A stretch of DNA of 64,000 nucleotides, from NCBI RefSeq assembly GCF_000687165.1, contig NZ_JMKU01000001.1, positions 344,131-408,130 of the forward strand, in the 5' to 3' direction. Under the pieces are notes generated by a model that saw nothing but the letters and a program-made list of their open reading frames with translations, was not told where the DNA came from and ran no database searches. The position numbers were made by a program, and so were the translations under genes. Position 1 is the stretch's first letter; each line of letters begins with the position of its first letter. The stretch comes from Paracidovorax oryzae ATCC 19882 (GTDB lineage Bacteria > Pseudomonadota > Gammaproteobacteria > Burkholderiales > Burkholderiaceae_C). This document shows positions 1 to 8,605 of the stretch, in pieces.

Positions 1-516
1 AACGCCGAGGCGATCGAGTTGCAGCCCTTCCTGCAATCGATCCTAGCGACCGGAACCACCCGCGTGGACGGCACCGCCGTGTTCCTCACCGCCCATGCCG
101 GCGTGGTGCCCGGGGCGATGCTGCACAACCTCAAGCACAACAAGGTGCTGCACGCCCACAACCTGTTCGTCCACGTCCAGGCCGGCGACGTGCCCCGCAT
201 CCCGCTGCGGGAGCAGGTGGCGGTACAGCCGCTCACCGACGGCGCCTGGAGCGTGCGGATCCGCTTCGGGTTCATGGACGAGCCGGACATTCCCCGCGCC
301 CTCCAGCAGGCCGGGGAACTGGAAGGCCTGCTGGACCCCATGCGCACGAGCTATTTCCTGGCGCGCGAAACCGTCGTGCCCACGCTGGGCGCCGCCATGG
401 CCGTGTGGCGGCAGAAGCTTTTCGCCCAGATGCACCACAGCGCCAGTTCCGCGGCGGATTTCCTGAAACTGCCGAACAACGCGGTGGTGGAGATGGGGTC
501 GAAGACGGAGATGTAG
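1..516 (+). CDS. kup: Kup potassium uptake protein, C-terminal fragment
   Basis: The reading frame is open from the first base, so this is only the last 171 codons of a gene that starts outside the window. The fragment matches the cytoplasmic C-terminal domain of Kup/TrkD-type K+/H+ symporters: a short soluble region ending in the family's FLARETVVPT block, a MAVWRQKLFAQM-like helix, and the closing LPNNAVVEMG strand. Membrane segments would lie upstream. The family imports potassium at the inner membrane. The gene ends in TAG. I see no clear terminator right after it. Confidence 0.9.
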   Translation, partial: NAEAIELQPFLQSILATGTTRVDGTAVFLTAHAGVVPGAMLHNLKHNKVLHAHNLFVHVQAGDVPRIPLREQVAVQPLTDGAWSVRIRFGFMDEPDIPRALQQAGELEGLLDPMRTSYFLARETVVPTLGAAMAVWRQKLFAQMHHSASSAADFLKLPNNAVVEMGSKTEM

Positions 517-519
517 CCC

Positions 520-745
520 GGAGACACTGCACGGACAGGATGCAGGCGCTCGGCCAGGGGAGCGCCCGGAATGTATCTGCAGCTGACCTTTCTCGGCGTG
601 GGGACCAGAACGTTGTTGCTCCCCCATATCTCGAAGCAATGGTCCGTGCCCAGCGGAACCCAGCTCCACAATTCACTGCATGGGCATTTCCGGACATGAG
701 CGCCACGAGCATACCGATTGCGGCGAGGTGTTTTTTACCGATCAC
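520..745 (-). pseudogene. Possible frame-broken small secreted protein
   Basis: A GTG at 745 has an AGGGA Shine-Dalgarno seven bases upstream and opens a convincing signal peptide: two lysines, a hydrophobic core, then GNAHA as cleavage site. Just after the cleavage site the frame turns into arginine/proline-rich, shadow-like sequence. The neighbouring frame instead reads protein-like (WSWVPLGTDHCFEIWG). This fits a one-base indel near 670 in a small periplasmic or secreted protein. The 3' end cannot be fixed, because neither frame stops before running antisense into kup. I do not recognise the family. Local GC is lower than in the neighbours. Confidence 0.3.
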
Positions 746-961
746 GAATTTCCCTGCATCGATAATTCGCAAATCAAATTACGCACACGCAAAACAAAAC
801 ACCGGTAAATCATCCCGGCGAATCAATGCAACGAGAAACCCTCCGCAGCGCGTCCGGATTATTCATGAACAAAACCCCACCCACCGCCAAGAACAATCAT
901 CCAACGCATCAACAAAACAGCCGGACCCTGTAGCGGTGATCGCGCCGTGCGCGGGCCCATG

Positions 962-988
962 AAAAAAGCGGCTCCACGAGGGAGCCGC
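962..988 (-). terminator. Rho-independent terminator of the usp gene
   Basis: On the minus strand an 8-bp perfect stem (GCGGCTCC / GGAGCCGC) with a 5-base loop is followed directly by six T. It lies 38 bases beyond the usp stop codon and is correctly oriented for it. Confidence 0.85.
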
Positions 989-1026
989 TGTGCGCCGCAG
1001 CGCGATGCCGCTGCTGGCGGGGCCCG

Positions 1027-1464
1027 TCAGTCGCGCACGACCAGCACCGGCACGTGGACCACGCCCAGCACGCGCTGGGTGACGCTGCCCAGCACCAGCT
1101 TCTCGAGCCCGCGGCGGCCATGGGAGCCCATGACGATCAGGTCGGCGCCGGTGCTCTCCAGCGCGCGCAGGATGCCGTCGTGCACGGCATGGCCCTCGCC
1201 GATCACGGTGGTCACGGCCACGCCGGCTTCTTCCAGGGCCTTGCGCGTGGCGTCCAGCGCGGTGTTCGCCTCCGAGGTGGCGGCATTCATGTACTGCGAC
1301 TGGCCGTAGGCGAAATCCGCGCCCACGCCGGTGAAGGGATAGGGATCCACCACATAGACGGCGGTGACCTGGGAGCCGAAGGTCTTGGCCAGGCCGGCCG
1401 CCTTGGTGACGGCCATCATGGAAGTGGGCGAACCGTCCACGGGAATGAGGATGTGCTTGAACAT
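1027..1464 (-). CDS. Universal stress protein, UspA family
   Basis: A 145-residue single-domain Usp protein. It starts MFKHILIPVDGS, the usual first beta strand with the nucleotide-site aspartate. It contains the ATP-binding signature G-x2-G-x9-G-S (GSHGRRGLEKLVLGS) followed by the VPVLVV end strand, so it is probably of the ATP-binding subclass. The start at 1464 is chosen because AAGGAG sits eight bases upstream and the family always begins here; the frame is open further upstream but without similarity. Family members are cytoplasmic stress-survival proteins. It is a single-gene unit with its own terminator. Confidence 0.93.
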   Translation of the reverse strand: MFKHILIPVDGSPTSMMAVTKAAGLAKTFGSQVTAVYVVDPYPFTGVGADFAYGQSQYMNAATSEANTALDATRKALEEAGVAVTTVIGEGHAVHDGILRALESTGADLIVMGSHGRRGLEKLVLGSVTQRVLGVVHVPVLVVRD

Positions 1465-1543
1465 GAACTTCTCCTTCGTCGATGGTGGTATGGAACCGAT
1501 GGGACCAGTGTGCCGCAATGCGCCGGCCACGGGTTGATTCGCA

Positions 1544-2335
1544 TCAAGCAGCAGGGGTTCTTGCGGCCTTGTCCCCCGCCTTGTCCCCGCCCTCTTCCTG
1601 GAACCCGCCGCGCCGGCAGGTCACCACCAGCGTATCGCGGCAGCCCGGCGCATCCCCCAGGGGCTGGATCGGCGTGGTCTCGTGGATCATGCGGGCGTCG
1701 TCCAGCAGCATGAGCGACCAGGGCTCGCTGAGGGTGAAGCGATGGCCGCTGGGGCCGGCTGCCTCGAAGATGCGCGTCTCGCCGCCCTTCACGCCCTCGC
1801 GGCCGACCAGGAACACGGCCACGAGGTCCACGCCGTCGCGGTGCGCGCCCTCGGGCGTGGGCCGGCCGATGCCGTCGGTGGTGTCGATGCGGAATTGGTG
1901 GGCCTCCAGGAACCAGCGCTCGGGGCCGTCGGCCAGCGCCTGCTGCGACAGGCTGGCCAGCGCGGCCAGCAATTGCTGCCAGGCCGGCTGCGCCACGGTG
2001 GCATCCTGCATGGGCGCGAACCAGCGCTGCATGCCGCCGTGCAGGGCGTTGTAGTCCAGCGGCTGCCAGTGGGCGCGGTGCGGCACCTGCCGCAGTCCGG
2101 ACTCGTCGGCCACGAAGCAGGAATGCCGCCGCCGGCGGTAGCGCCCGCCGTCCTTCAGGAATTCATCGGGCGGCAGCGAGGGCCAGTCCGCATGCAGCGC
2201 CTGCAGCGCCGCGAGCGGCACGCCGATCCAGGCGGCTGTGTCCTCGGGCCTCAGCACGGCGTAGCCCGTACTGCGCAGGTGGTCGGCGACCTGTTCGGGC
2301 CGCAGGTAGGGAGGGGGAAACGTGATGTGCGCCAT
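1544..2335 (-). CDS. 2OG-Fe(II) dioxygenase family protein
   Basis: 263 residues of the BsmA-like 2OG-Fe dioxygenase family. The iron triad is visible: H165-x-D167 in GAHRDGVD and H218 in MIHETTPI, with R233 placed to bind 2-oxoglutarate. The jelly-roll strands around DLVAVFLV and GGETRIFE fit the fold. Members hydroxylate small substrates, often amino acids; the substrate here is unknown. The ATG at 2335 begins the conserved region. A charged, alanine-ending tail of about 20 residues follows the domain. It is transcribed away from the PilZ gene. Confidence 0.8.
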   Translation of the reverse strand: MAHITFPPPYLRPEQVADHLRSTGYAVLRPEDTAAWIGVPLAALQALHADWPSLPPDEFLKDGGRYRRRRHSCFVADESGLRQVPHRAHWQPLDYNALHGGMQRWFAPMQDATVAQPAWQQLLAALASLSQQALADGPERWFLEAHQFRIDTTDGIGRPTPEGAHRDGVDLVAVFLVGREGVKGGETRIFEAAGPSGHRFTLSEPWSLMLLDDARMIHETTPIQPLGDAPGCRDTLVVTCRRGGFQEEGGDKAGDKAARTPAA

Positions 2336-2485
2336 GTGGCGCGAGCTTAACCCCGCCCGGCATGCCGCGCGCGCACCGGAAGAACGCGGTGCCGGAATTT
2401 CAGCGGCAGCTTGCGCCGCCGCAAACGCGGCTGCAGTAGCATCCGTGGGCGCAGCGCCGGCAGTGGCGCGCTCCAGGAGAACACC

Positions 2486-2893
2486 ATGGCCCATGAACGC
2501 CGCCACTATGTCCGAGTCGCCTTCGAGGCGCCCGCGCGCCTTGCCGTGAGCGGCCACGGCACCTTCGACGTGCACGTGCTGGACGTTTCCCTGCGCGGCG
2601 CGCTGCTGGAGCTGCCCGCCGGCCAGGCCCTGCCGCCGGGCGCCCCCTGCGCGCTCTCTATCCCCTTGATGGCGGGCGAGGAGCAGATCGCGATGTCTGG
2701 CGAACTGGTGCACGTGGAAGGCCACTGCGCGGGCCTGCAGGGCCACACCATGGACCTCGACAGCGCCACCCACCTGCGCCGCGTGATCGAACTGCAGCTC
2801 GGCGACCCGGCCCTGCTGGAGCGCGACCTGCAGACGCTGGTGTCGGCGCACCACGGCCGGGGCGTGCCGGCGCAGCCAGCGACCGGGCACTGA
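2486..2893 (+). CDS. PilZ domain protein (c-di-GMP receptor)
   Basis: 135 residues with the two PilZ ligand motifs: RRHYVR near residues 5-10 (RxxxR type) and DVSLRG near 30-35 (D/NxSxxG). The single beta-barrel domain fills about residues 5-95, then comes a short helical tail. The ATG at 2486 follows AGGAGA with good spacing. PilZ proteins bind cyclic di-GMP and adjust motility, exopolysaccharide or gene expression; no partner domain is fused here. It converges on the acyl-CoA synthetase gene. Confidence 0.88.
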   Translation: MAHERRHYVRVAFEAPARLAVSGHGTFDVHVLDVSLRGALLELPAGQALPPGAPCALSIPLMAGEEQIAMSGELVHVEGHCAGLQGHTMDLDSATHLRRVIELQLGDPALLERDLQTLVSAHHGRGVPAQPATGH

Positions 2894-2936
2894 GCCGGCC
2901 GCCCTGCCCCCTCCAGCCCCCCCGCTCCGCGCGGCG

Positions 2937-4658
2937 TCAGGCCGCCGGGGCCTGCGCGGCGGCCGGTGCCGCGGCCAGTTCCACCTCCTGCAGCTGCCGC
3001 CACATCACCTTGCCGCTGCCGCTCTTGGGCAGCGCATCGGCGAACTGCACGACGCGCGGCACCTTGTACACGGCCATGTTCTCGCGGCACCAGGCGATGA
3101 TCTCGGCCTCGGACACCTGCCCGCGGTGCGAGGGCCGCACCACCACCACGGCCTTCACCGTCTCGCCGCGGTAGCTGTCGCGCGCGGCGATCACGCAGGC
3201 CTCCTGCACGGCGGGGTGGCGGAACATGAGCGCCTCCACCTCGGCCGGCCAGACCTTGAAGCCGCTCGCGTTGATCATGCGCTTGAGGCGGTCGGTGATG
3301 AAGAAATAGCCCTCCTCGTCCACGCGGCCGAGATCGCCCGAGCGGAAGAACCGCTTGCCGTCGATCTCGATGAAGGCCGACTCCGTCGCGGCAGGCTGCT
3401 TCCAGTACCCGCTGAACACGCCCGGGCCGTGGATCACGATCTCGCCCTGCTCGCCCACGGGCACCTCCCGCAGGGTGTCCGGGTCGATCACGCGCGAATC
3501 GGTGCTGATGAACGGCACGCCCAGGCACTGCTGCTTGGGGTGGTCCGGCGGGTTGGTGTGCGAGGGCGCGGCCGTCTCCGTCAGGCCATAGCCTTCGCAG
3601 AAGCGCAGGCCGAACTGCTCCAGCAACCGCTGCGCCACGGCCTGCGGCATGGCGGCCCCGCCGCCGCCGATATAGACCAGGCTGGAGAGGTCGTACTCCG
3701 AAAAGCGCGGGCTCGCCATGAGGTCGATCACCATCGTGGGGATGTTGGTCCAGTTGGTCACGCGGTGGCGGGAGATGAGGCGGCCGGCGAGGTCCCGGTC
3801 CCAGCGCGGCATCATGACCAGCGTGGCGCCGGCATAGATGGACGAATGCATCAGGCTCACCATGCCGGTGATGTGGAACATGGGTACTACGGCCAGCGTC
3901 ACGCTCTCGGAGGTGGCGGTGCCCCAGAGCGCGCTGGCGACGGCGTTGTGCATGATGCTGCGGTGCGGATGCATGCAGCCCTTGGGCAGGCCGGTGGTGC
4001 CGCTGGTGTAGGGCAGCACGGCCAGGTCGTCCGGGCCGGCCTCGCAGGCCGGCGGCTCGGCGCCGCAGGCCATGGCATCGCTCCAGGCATGCACCGCGCC
4101 GCCGTCGAGCGCGGGCAGCGGGCGCACCGGGCAGAGCCAGTCGCGCCAGGCCTCGGGCATGGCCTGGGCCTCGGGCGAGGCCGCGTCGAAGGCGTCGGTG
4201 AACTGGGAGACCACGAGGTGCTGCAGGCGGCGGTCCGGCGGCAGCGCATTGCTGGCGGCGGCCAGTTCGGGCGCGAGATCTGCGGTGGTGATGGCCACGC
4301 GCGCGTCCGGGTCCGTGATGTAGTGCTTGAGCTCCTCGGCACGGTTCATCGGGTTCACGGGCACCACCACGGCGTTGGTGCGCAGGATGGCGAAATGGGC
4401 GGCGACGAGCTGCGGGCAGTTCTGCATGCACAGCAGCACGCGGTCGCCCCGGCGCACGCCCAGCGTGTACAGGTGCGCGGCCAGCCGCTCGGCCGCGCGC
4501 GCCAGTTCCCGGTAGCCCAGCGCCGTGCCGAAGAACACCATCGCCGGCTTGTCCGGGTAGCGCTGCGCGCTGACGGCCAGGTTGGTCCAGAGCGAGGTGG
4601 CGGGCGGAGTGAGGGTGTGCGGCAGGCGCTTGGGCCAGAAGGCGTGGTGTGCGGGCAT
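2937..4658 (-). CDS. AMP-binding long-chain fatty acid-CoA ligase-like enzyme
   Basis: 573 residues of the acyl-adenylate-forming superfamily. The P-loop-like motif YTSGTTGLPKG lies near residue 205, the adenylate motif YGLTETA near 340, SGDLGRVDEEGYFF near 440 and the hinge block DRLKRMINASGF after it. The C-terminal lysine motif is SGSGKVMWR. This predicts ATP-dependent thioesterification of a carboxylic acid to CoA; the acid is not specified by the sequence. The ATG at 4658 starts the conserved region, and no strong Shine-Dalgarno is seen. An alanine/proline tail ends the protein. Confidence 0.85.
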   Translation of the reverse strand: MPAHHAFWPKRLPHTLTPPATSLWTNLAVSAQRYPDKPAMVFFGTALGYRELARAAERLAAHLYTLGVRRGDRVLLCMQNCPQLVAAHFAILRTNAVVVPVNPMNRAEELKHYITDPDARVAITTADLAPELAAASNALPPDRRLQHLVVSQFTDAFDAASPEAQAMPEAWRDWLCPVRPLPALDGGAVHAWSDAMACGAEPPACEAGPDDLAVLPYTSGTTGLPKGCMHPHRSIMHNAVASALWGTATSESVTLAVVPMFHITGMVSLMHSSIYAGATLVMMPRWDRDLAGRLISRHRVTNWTNIPTMVIDLMASPRFSEYDLSSLVYIGGGGAAMPQAVAQRLLEQFGLRFCEGYGLTETAAPSHTNPPDHPKQQCLGVPFISTDSRVIDPDTLREVPVGEQGEIVIHGPGVFSGYWKQPAATESAFIEIDGKRFFRSGDLGRVDEEGYFFITDRLKRMINASGFKVWPAEVEALMFRHPAVQEACVIAARDSYRGETVKAVVVVRPSHRGQVSEAEIIAWCRENMAVYKVPRVVQFADALPKSGSGKVMWRQLQEVELAAAPAAAQAPAA

Positions 4659-5041
4659 GGGAAGGTGATGGTTTCCGTGGATCGGTACGAACCCGCATCC
4701 TGCGGCCCATGGGCCGGGCACGTATTGGGGATGGCCCCAATCACCCGTCACCCATGCGACGCCGCGGCCGCCGCGAAAGGCCTGTGCTCCGGGGCACGGG
4801 CAGCAGCCCGGGTTTTTGTAACGGCTTGTCCCGGCAGGGGGGCTTTGGGGGGCCTGCGCGCGCCGGGCAGCCCCACCATGAACGACAATGGCGGCTACGC
4901 CTGCACGCCGCCCGGGCCCGTCGCCCCTGTCGAGCCCTGCCCGGCCGGCGCAGCACTTCCTTTTTCTCGCACCTGCATCGCCATTTCGTGCCGGTCCGCG
5001 CGGCGCCTGCGCGCGGCCACGGCCTGCGGCCCATGGACTCC
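4659..5041. other. Divergent intergenic region
   Basis: About 380 bases between the divergent acyl-CoA synthetase and dehydrogenase starts. It is GC-rich and holds no RNA gene or repeat that I can recognise. A 55-codon frame (4879-5045) overlaps the downstream start as ATGA but lacks a Shine-Dalgarno and has shadow-like composition. Both promoters must lie here, but I cannot place either. Confidence 0.5.
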
Positions 5042-6049
5042 ATGAACATTGTCATCCTCGACGACTACCAGGACGCCGTCCGCAAACTCCATTGCGCAGC
5101 GCGTCTCGACGCCTACTCCGCCAAGGTCTACACCAACACCGTCAAGGGCCTCGGCCAGCTTTCGGTGCGGCTGCGGGATGCCGACATCATCGTGCTGATC
5201 CGCGAGCGCACCCAGATCACCCGCCAGCTCGTGGAGAAGCTGCCGCGGCTGAAGCTCATCGCGCAGACCGGCAAGGTGGGATCGCACGTGGACGTGGCGG
5301 CCTGCACCGAGCGCGGCATCGCGGTGGCCGAGGGCGTGGGCTCGCCCGTCGCACCGGCCGAACTGACCTGGGCGCTGATCATGGCGGCCATGCGGCGCCT
5401 GCCGCAGTACATCTCCAACCTCAAGCACGGCGCCTGGCAGCAATCGGGCCTGCGCGCGGCCTCCATGCCGGCCAATTTCGGCATCGGCACGGTGCTGCGC
5501 GGCAAGACGCTGGGCATCTGGGGCTACGGGCGCATCGGCCAGATCGTGGCAAGCTATGGCCGCGCCTTCGGCATGAACGTGCGCGTGTGGGGCCGCGAAG
5601 CCTCGCGCGCCCAGGCGCTGAGCGACGGCCTGCAGGTGGCGACCACGCGCGAGGAGTTCTTCTCTCAATGCGACGTGGTGTCGCTGCACCTGCGCCTCAA
5701 CGACGAGACGCGCGGCATCGTGCGCCTGGAGGACCTCTCCGCCATGAAGCCCAACGCCCTGCTGGTGAACACCTCGCGCGCGGAACTGATCGAGCCGGAC
5801 GCGCTGATCGCCGCCCTGAACCGCGGGCGCCCCGGCATGGCCGCGGTGGATGTGTTCGAGAGCGAGCCCATCCTGCAGGGCCATGCGCTGCTGCGCCTGG
5901 AGAACTGCATCTGCACGCCCCACATCGGCTATGTGGAGCAGGACAGCTACGAGCTGTACTTCGGGGCCGCGTTCGACAACGTGATCAACTACATCCGCGG
6001 CACGCCGACGAACATCGTGAACCCGGGCGCGCTGCAGGTGCGGCGCTGA
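5042..6049 (+). CDS. D-2-hydroxyacid dehydrogenase family protein
   Basis: 335 residues with the two-domain layout of NAD(P)-dependent D-isomer 2-hydroxyacid dehydrogenases. The nucleotide-binding motif is GIWGYGRIGQ, near residue 160. Catalytic residues are recognisable: Arg in LVNTSRAELI, Glu in DVFESEP and His in CTPHIGY. It would reduce a 2-keto acid or oxidise a D-2-hydroxy acid in the cytoplasm; the substrate is unknown. An in-frame ATG three codons upstream (5033) is an alternative start. I prefer 5042 because the first Rossmann-like strand (MNIVILDDYQD) begins there. Confidence 0.88.
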   Translation: MNIVILDDYQDAVRKLHCAARLDAYSAKVYTNTVKGLGQLSVRLRDADIIVLIRERTQITRQLVEKLPRLKLIAQTGKVGSHVDVAACTERGIAVAEGVGSPVAPAELTWALIMAAMRRLPQYISNLKHGAWQQSGLRAASMPANFGIGTVLRGKTLGIWGYGRIGQIVASYGRAFGMNVRVWGREASRAQALSDGLQVATTREEFFSQCDVVSLHLRLNDETRGIVRLEDLSAMKPNALLVNTSRAELIEPDALIAALNRGRPGMAAVDVFESEPILQGHALLRLENCICTPHIGYVEQDSYELYFGAAFDNVINYIRGTPTNIVNPGALQVRR

Positions 6050-6087
6050 CCGGAACGGCTTGCGTCGCTACCGCCCTCGCTGCGCAC

Positions 6088-7521
6088 TCACAGTTCTTCA
6101 TTTGAAGACAGCCATTCCGGCGCATACGTGCCCAGTGCACGCGCCGGATAACGCCATGCCAGCGGTACCCCCTCGATCTCCACTGGAGGAAGCAGCCGGG
6201 CGGCCGGCCCCCAGGACGTTTGCTCGACATGCCCGGCACGATCGCCGGGCGTATCCGCCGCCAACCTGGCCACCTCGCCCATGCGCTCGGGGCGCAGTTG
6301 CAATACCGCGGCGGTACGGGCCAGCGAGGCGCGCGCCTCGGTTCCAGCCCCTTGCACCATCCGCGTCGTCAATCCGCGCAGCGCTGCCGCCGCCATCAGG
6401 TAGCCCGTCGCATGGTCGATCGCCTGGACCGGCAGGTTGAGCGGTTCATCGCGGTGCACCGCGCGCATGCCCGCCTCGGCGATGCCGGTGCTCATCTGGA
6501 TGAGGCTGTCGAATCCACGCCGGCAGTGCCACGCACCGGACCAGCCATACGCATCGAGCGATACGTCGATCAGCGCGGGATTCAGTTCGCGCCGCCGTGC
6601 GGCATCGAGCCCCAGGCGGGCGAGCGCATCGGCCCGGTAGCCGTGGACAACGATGTCCGCGCCGCGCAACAGCTGCCGGAGCGTGTCGAGATCCTTGGCA
6701 TTCTTCAGGTCCAGCCGCGCACAGCGCTTGCCCAGGACGACTTCGGGCACCGTGCCCGGCTCTTCCCAGCCGTGGGGATCGATGCGCAGCACCTCGGCAC
6801 CCCATCCTGCGAGGAACCGCGTCGCCACGGGCCCCGCGAGAATGCGCGTCAGGTCGAGCACGCGGATGCCGCGCAGCGGACGGTCCGGCGACGGCTGCCA
6901 ATCGCGCGCCGCGACGCGGCTTGCCGTGTGGACGTGCAGCAAGGGCTCGGATGCGACGGCCTGGCCTTGCGGATGTCCGGCCCATTCCTGGCGCGAGTAC
7001 ATGACGGCGGCACAGCCGCCGCCCGCGACCACGGCGTCCTCGAGCGCAGCGGCCTCCCAGCGGCCCACCGCGTACGCGACGGATTGCGCATCGGCGGCGC
7101 AGCCGAGGACGGACAGCGCGGCATCGCGATGGTGCGGCGCGTTGGTGTGCAACCGGATCCATCGATCGCGCGCCCGGTAGTTGCCGGCGATCGGGTCCCA
7201 TTGCGGCGGCAGCGTCCATCCCTGCGGACGCAGCGACGTGCCGAACCACAGCGACGCCATGCGCCGATCGACCCGGACGGCCGGCAGCCTGCCGGTCGAG
7301 GCCTGCAACAGTTCGGCGACTGCGGTTGCCGCCGCACCGATGGCCGCCGCGGCCAGGTCGGTCACGCGAAACGGAGACAACAGCTCTCCCGCTCCGACCA
7401 GGCTGCAGGCATCGAGAGCCCGGGAGGCCCCACCCAGCGATGCCCAGAACTCCCGCAAATGGTCCGATGCCGGGCTCTCGTCGCCCATGACGGTACTTTG
7501 TGGCACTTGATCGACACCCAT
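6088..7521 (-). CDS. Family III CoA transferase (CaiB/BaiF type)
   Basis: 477 residues from the ATG at 7521, which has GAGG six bases upstream; a TTG 19 codons earlier is a weaker alternative. The second half carries the family core RGIRVLDLTRILAGP, then the WGAEVLRIDP strand and a DLKNAKD block near residue 280. Family III enzymes move CoA between carboxylic acids by a ping-pong-free mechanism. The substrate is not evident. It is divergent from a decayed HTH-citrate synthase gene only about 100 bases away; CaiB-type and citrate-synthase-like genes are often paired, so the two may once have worked together. Confidence 0.85.
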   Translation of the reverse strand: MGVDQVPQSTVMGDESPASDHLREFWASLGGASRALDACSLVGAGELLSPFRVTDLAAAAIGAAATAVAELLQASTGRLPAVRVDRRMASLWFGTSLRPQGWTLPPQWDPIAGNYRARDRWIRLHTNAPHHRDAALSVLGCAADAQSVAYAVGRWEAAALEDAVVAGGGCAAVMYSRQEWAGHPQGQAVASEPLLHVHTASRVAARDWQPSPDRPLRGIRVLDLTRILAGPVATRFLAGWGAEVLRIDPHGWEEPGTVPEVVLGKRCARLDLKNAKDLDTLRQLLRGADIVVHGYRADALARLGLDAARRRELNPALIDVSLDAYGWSGAWHCRRGFDSLIQMSTGIAEAGMRAVHRDEPLNLPVQAIDHATGYLMAAAALRGLTTRMVQGAGTEARASLARTAAVLQLRPERMGEVARLAADTPGDRAGHVEQTSWGPAARLLPPVEIEGVPLAWRYPARALGTYAPEWLSSNEEL

Positions 7522-7625
7522 GTTCGCCTCGAATGGTTCAGGTGTGGCAACGATCGGCGGGCTCGCATTGGATGTCAATGTTGATTATCTTGGTCAACTG
7601 ATCGAACGGCTCCCCTCTTCCCAAC

Positions 7626-8533
7626 ATGTCGAACTACCTGAATTCCACCGAAGCGGCAGCAAGGCTCGGGGTGTCGCGGCAAACGCTCTACGCGTACGTC
7701 AGCCGCGGCCTGCTGCATGCCGAGCATGGCGACAACCAACGCGAAAGCCGCTATTTCGCGGCCGATATCGACAGGTTCGCGGCACAGCGCGCACGCGGCC
7801 GCAAGCCGAAGGAAGTGGCGAAGGCTGCGCTGAACTGGGGCACGCCCGTGCTCGAATCGGGCATCACGCTGATCGATGGCGGGCGGCTCTTCTATCGTGG
7901 TGTGGACGCCTTGGAGCTCGCCGGCCATGCGAGCCTCGAGGACGTCGCCGCGCTGCTCTGGCAATGCGACAGGCAGGCGGCCTTCGGCCCCCGGGCTGCC
8001 GCCGCGCCTGCCGTCTTGCGGCCGCTCTTCAGGCACTACGGGGACCAGCGTGCGGAAGAAGCGCTCCTGCCGCTTTTCGCCGTCGCGAGCGACGACGCGT
8101 CCACCGCCATCTGGCAGAAGGCGGCCGGGCGGCAGGAGCAAGGCTGCGGAGACCTGGTGCGGATCCTGGCCGCCTGCCTGTTGCGCTCCCGTCCCGGCAC
8201 GAGGCCGATCCACGAGCAATGCGCGCGGGCATGGGGCCTGGACGCTGCGGGCGCGTGGCGTTGCGCAGGCATCTGCGGCTGCCCATGGGTGCCGCGTTCG
8301 GGCTGTTCGCGCTGGGCCGCTCCATTGGGTGGATCGCACACGGACTGGAGCAACGCGGGCAACCCGGCCTGATCAGGCCCCGGGCAGTCTATGTCGGCCC
8401 CCCTGTCGAACTGGGCAAGCCCCGCCCCCATGGACGGTCGCCCCAGCGGCAAACGCCGCGGCATGCGGCGCCAGGCAATGAGCTGGCTGCCGCCTTCTTC
8501 AGGACCAATGCACCGCCAGGCATCGCCGGGTAA
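7626..8533 (+). pseudogene. HTH-citrate synthase family gene, internally deleted and frameshifted
   Basis: The N-terminus (MSNYLNSTEAAARLGVSRQT...) is an excisionase/MerR-type helix-turn-helix, followed by the first part of the citrate synthase fold (WGTPVLESGITLIDGG, FYRGVDALELA). The reading frame is lost between about 8220 and 8265. The next frame then reads the classic citrate synthase C-terminus (GLFALGRSIGWIAHGLEQ ... LIRPRAVYVGP), ending at 8533. The central part with the catalytic His and substrate-binding residues, on the order of 100 residues, is missing. The product cannot be an active synthase. The original-frame stop at 8372 would give a 248-residue hybrid. Confidence 0.8.
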
Positions 8534-8605
8534 TGCGGTGCGTTGCGGAACACCCCGGATGGAACCGCAGCCACCGGTCGCGATGTCGCAGGGATGGGGC
8601 CGGGT

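Noticed and set aside
2506..4740. A 744-codon minus-strand frame over the acyl-CoA synthetase and PilZ genes
   Set aside because: Frame-shifted Arg/Gly/Ala-rich reading of the synthetase; no domain visible.
4879..5045. 55-codon frame overlapping the dehydrogenase start as ATGA, possible leader peptide
   Set aside because: No Shine-Dalgarno, shadow-like Pro/Ala/Arg composition, no hairpin pair suggesting attenuation.
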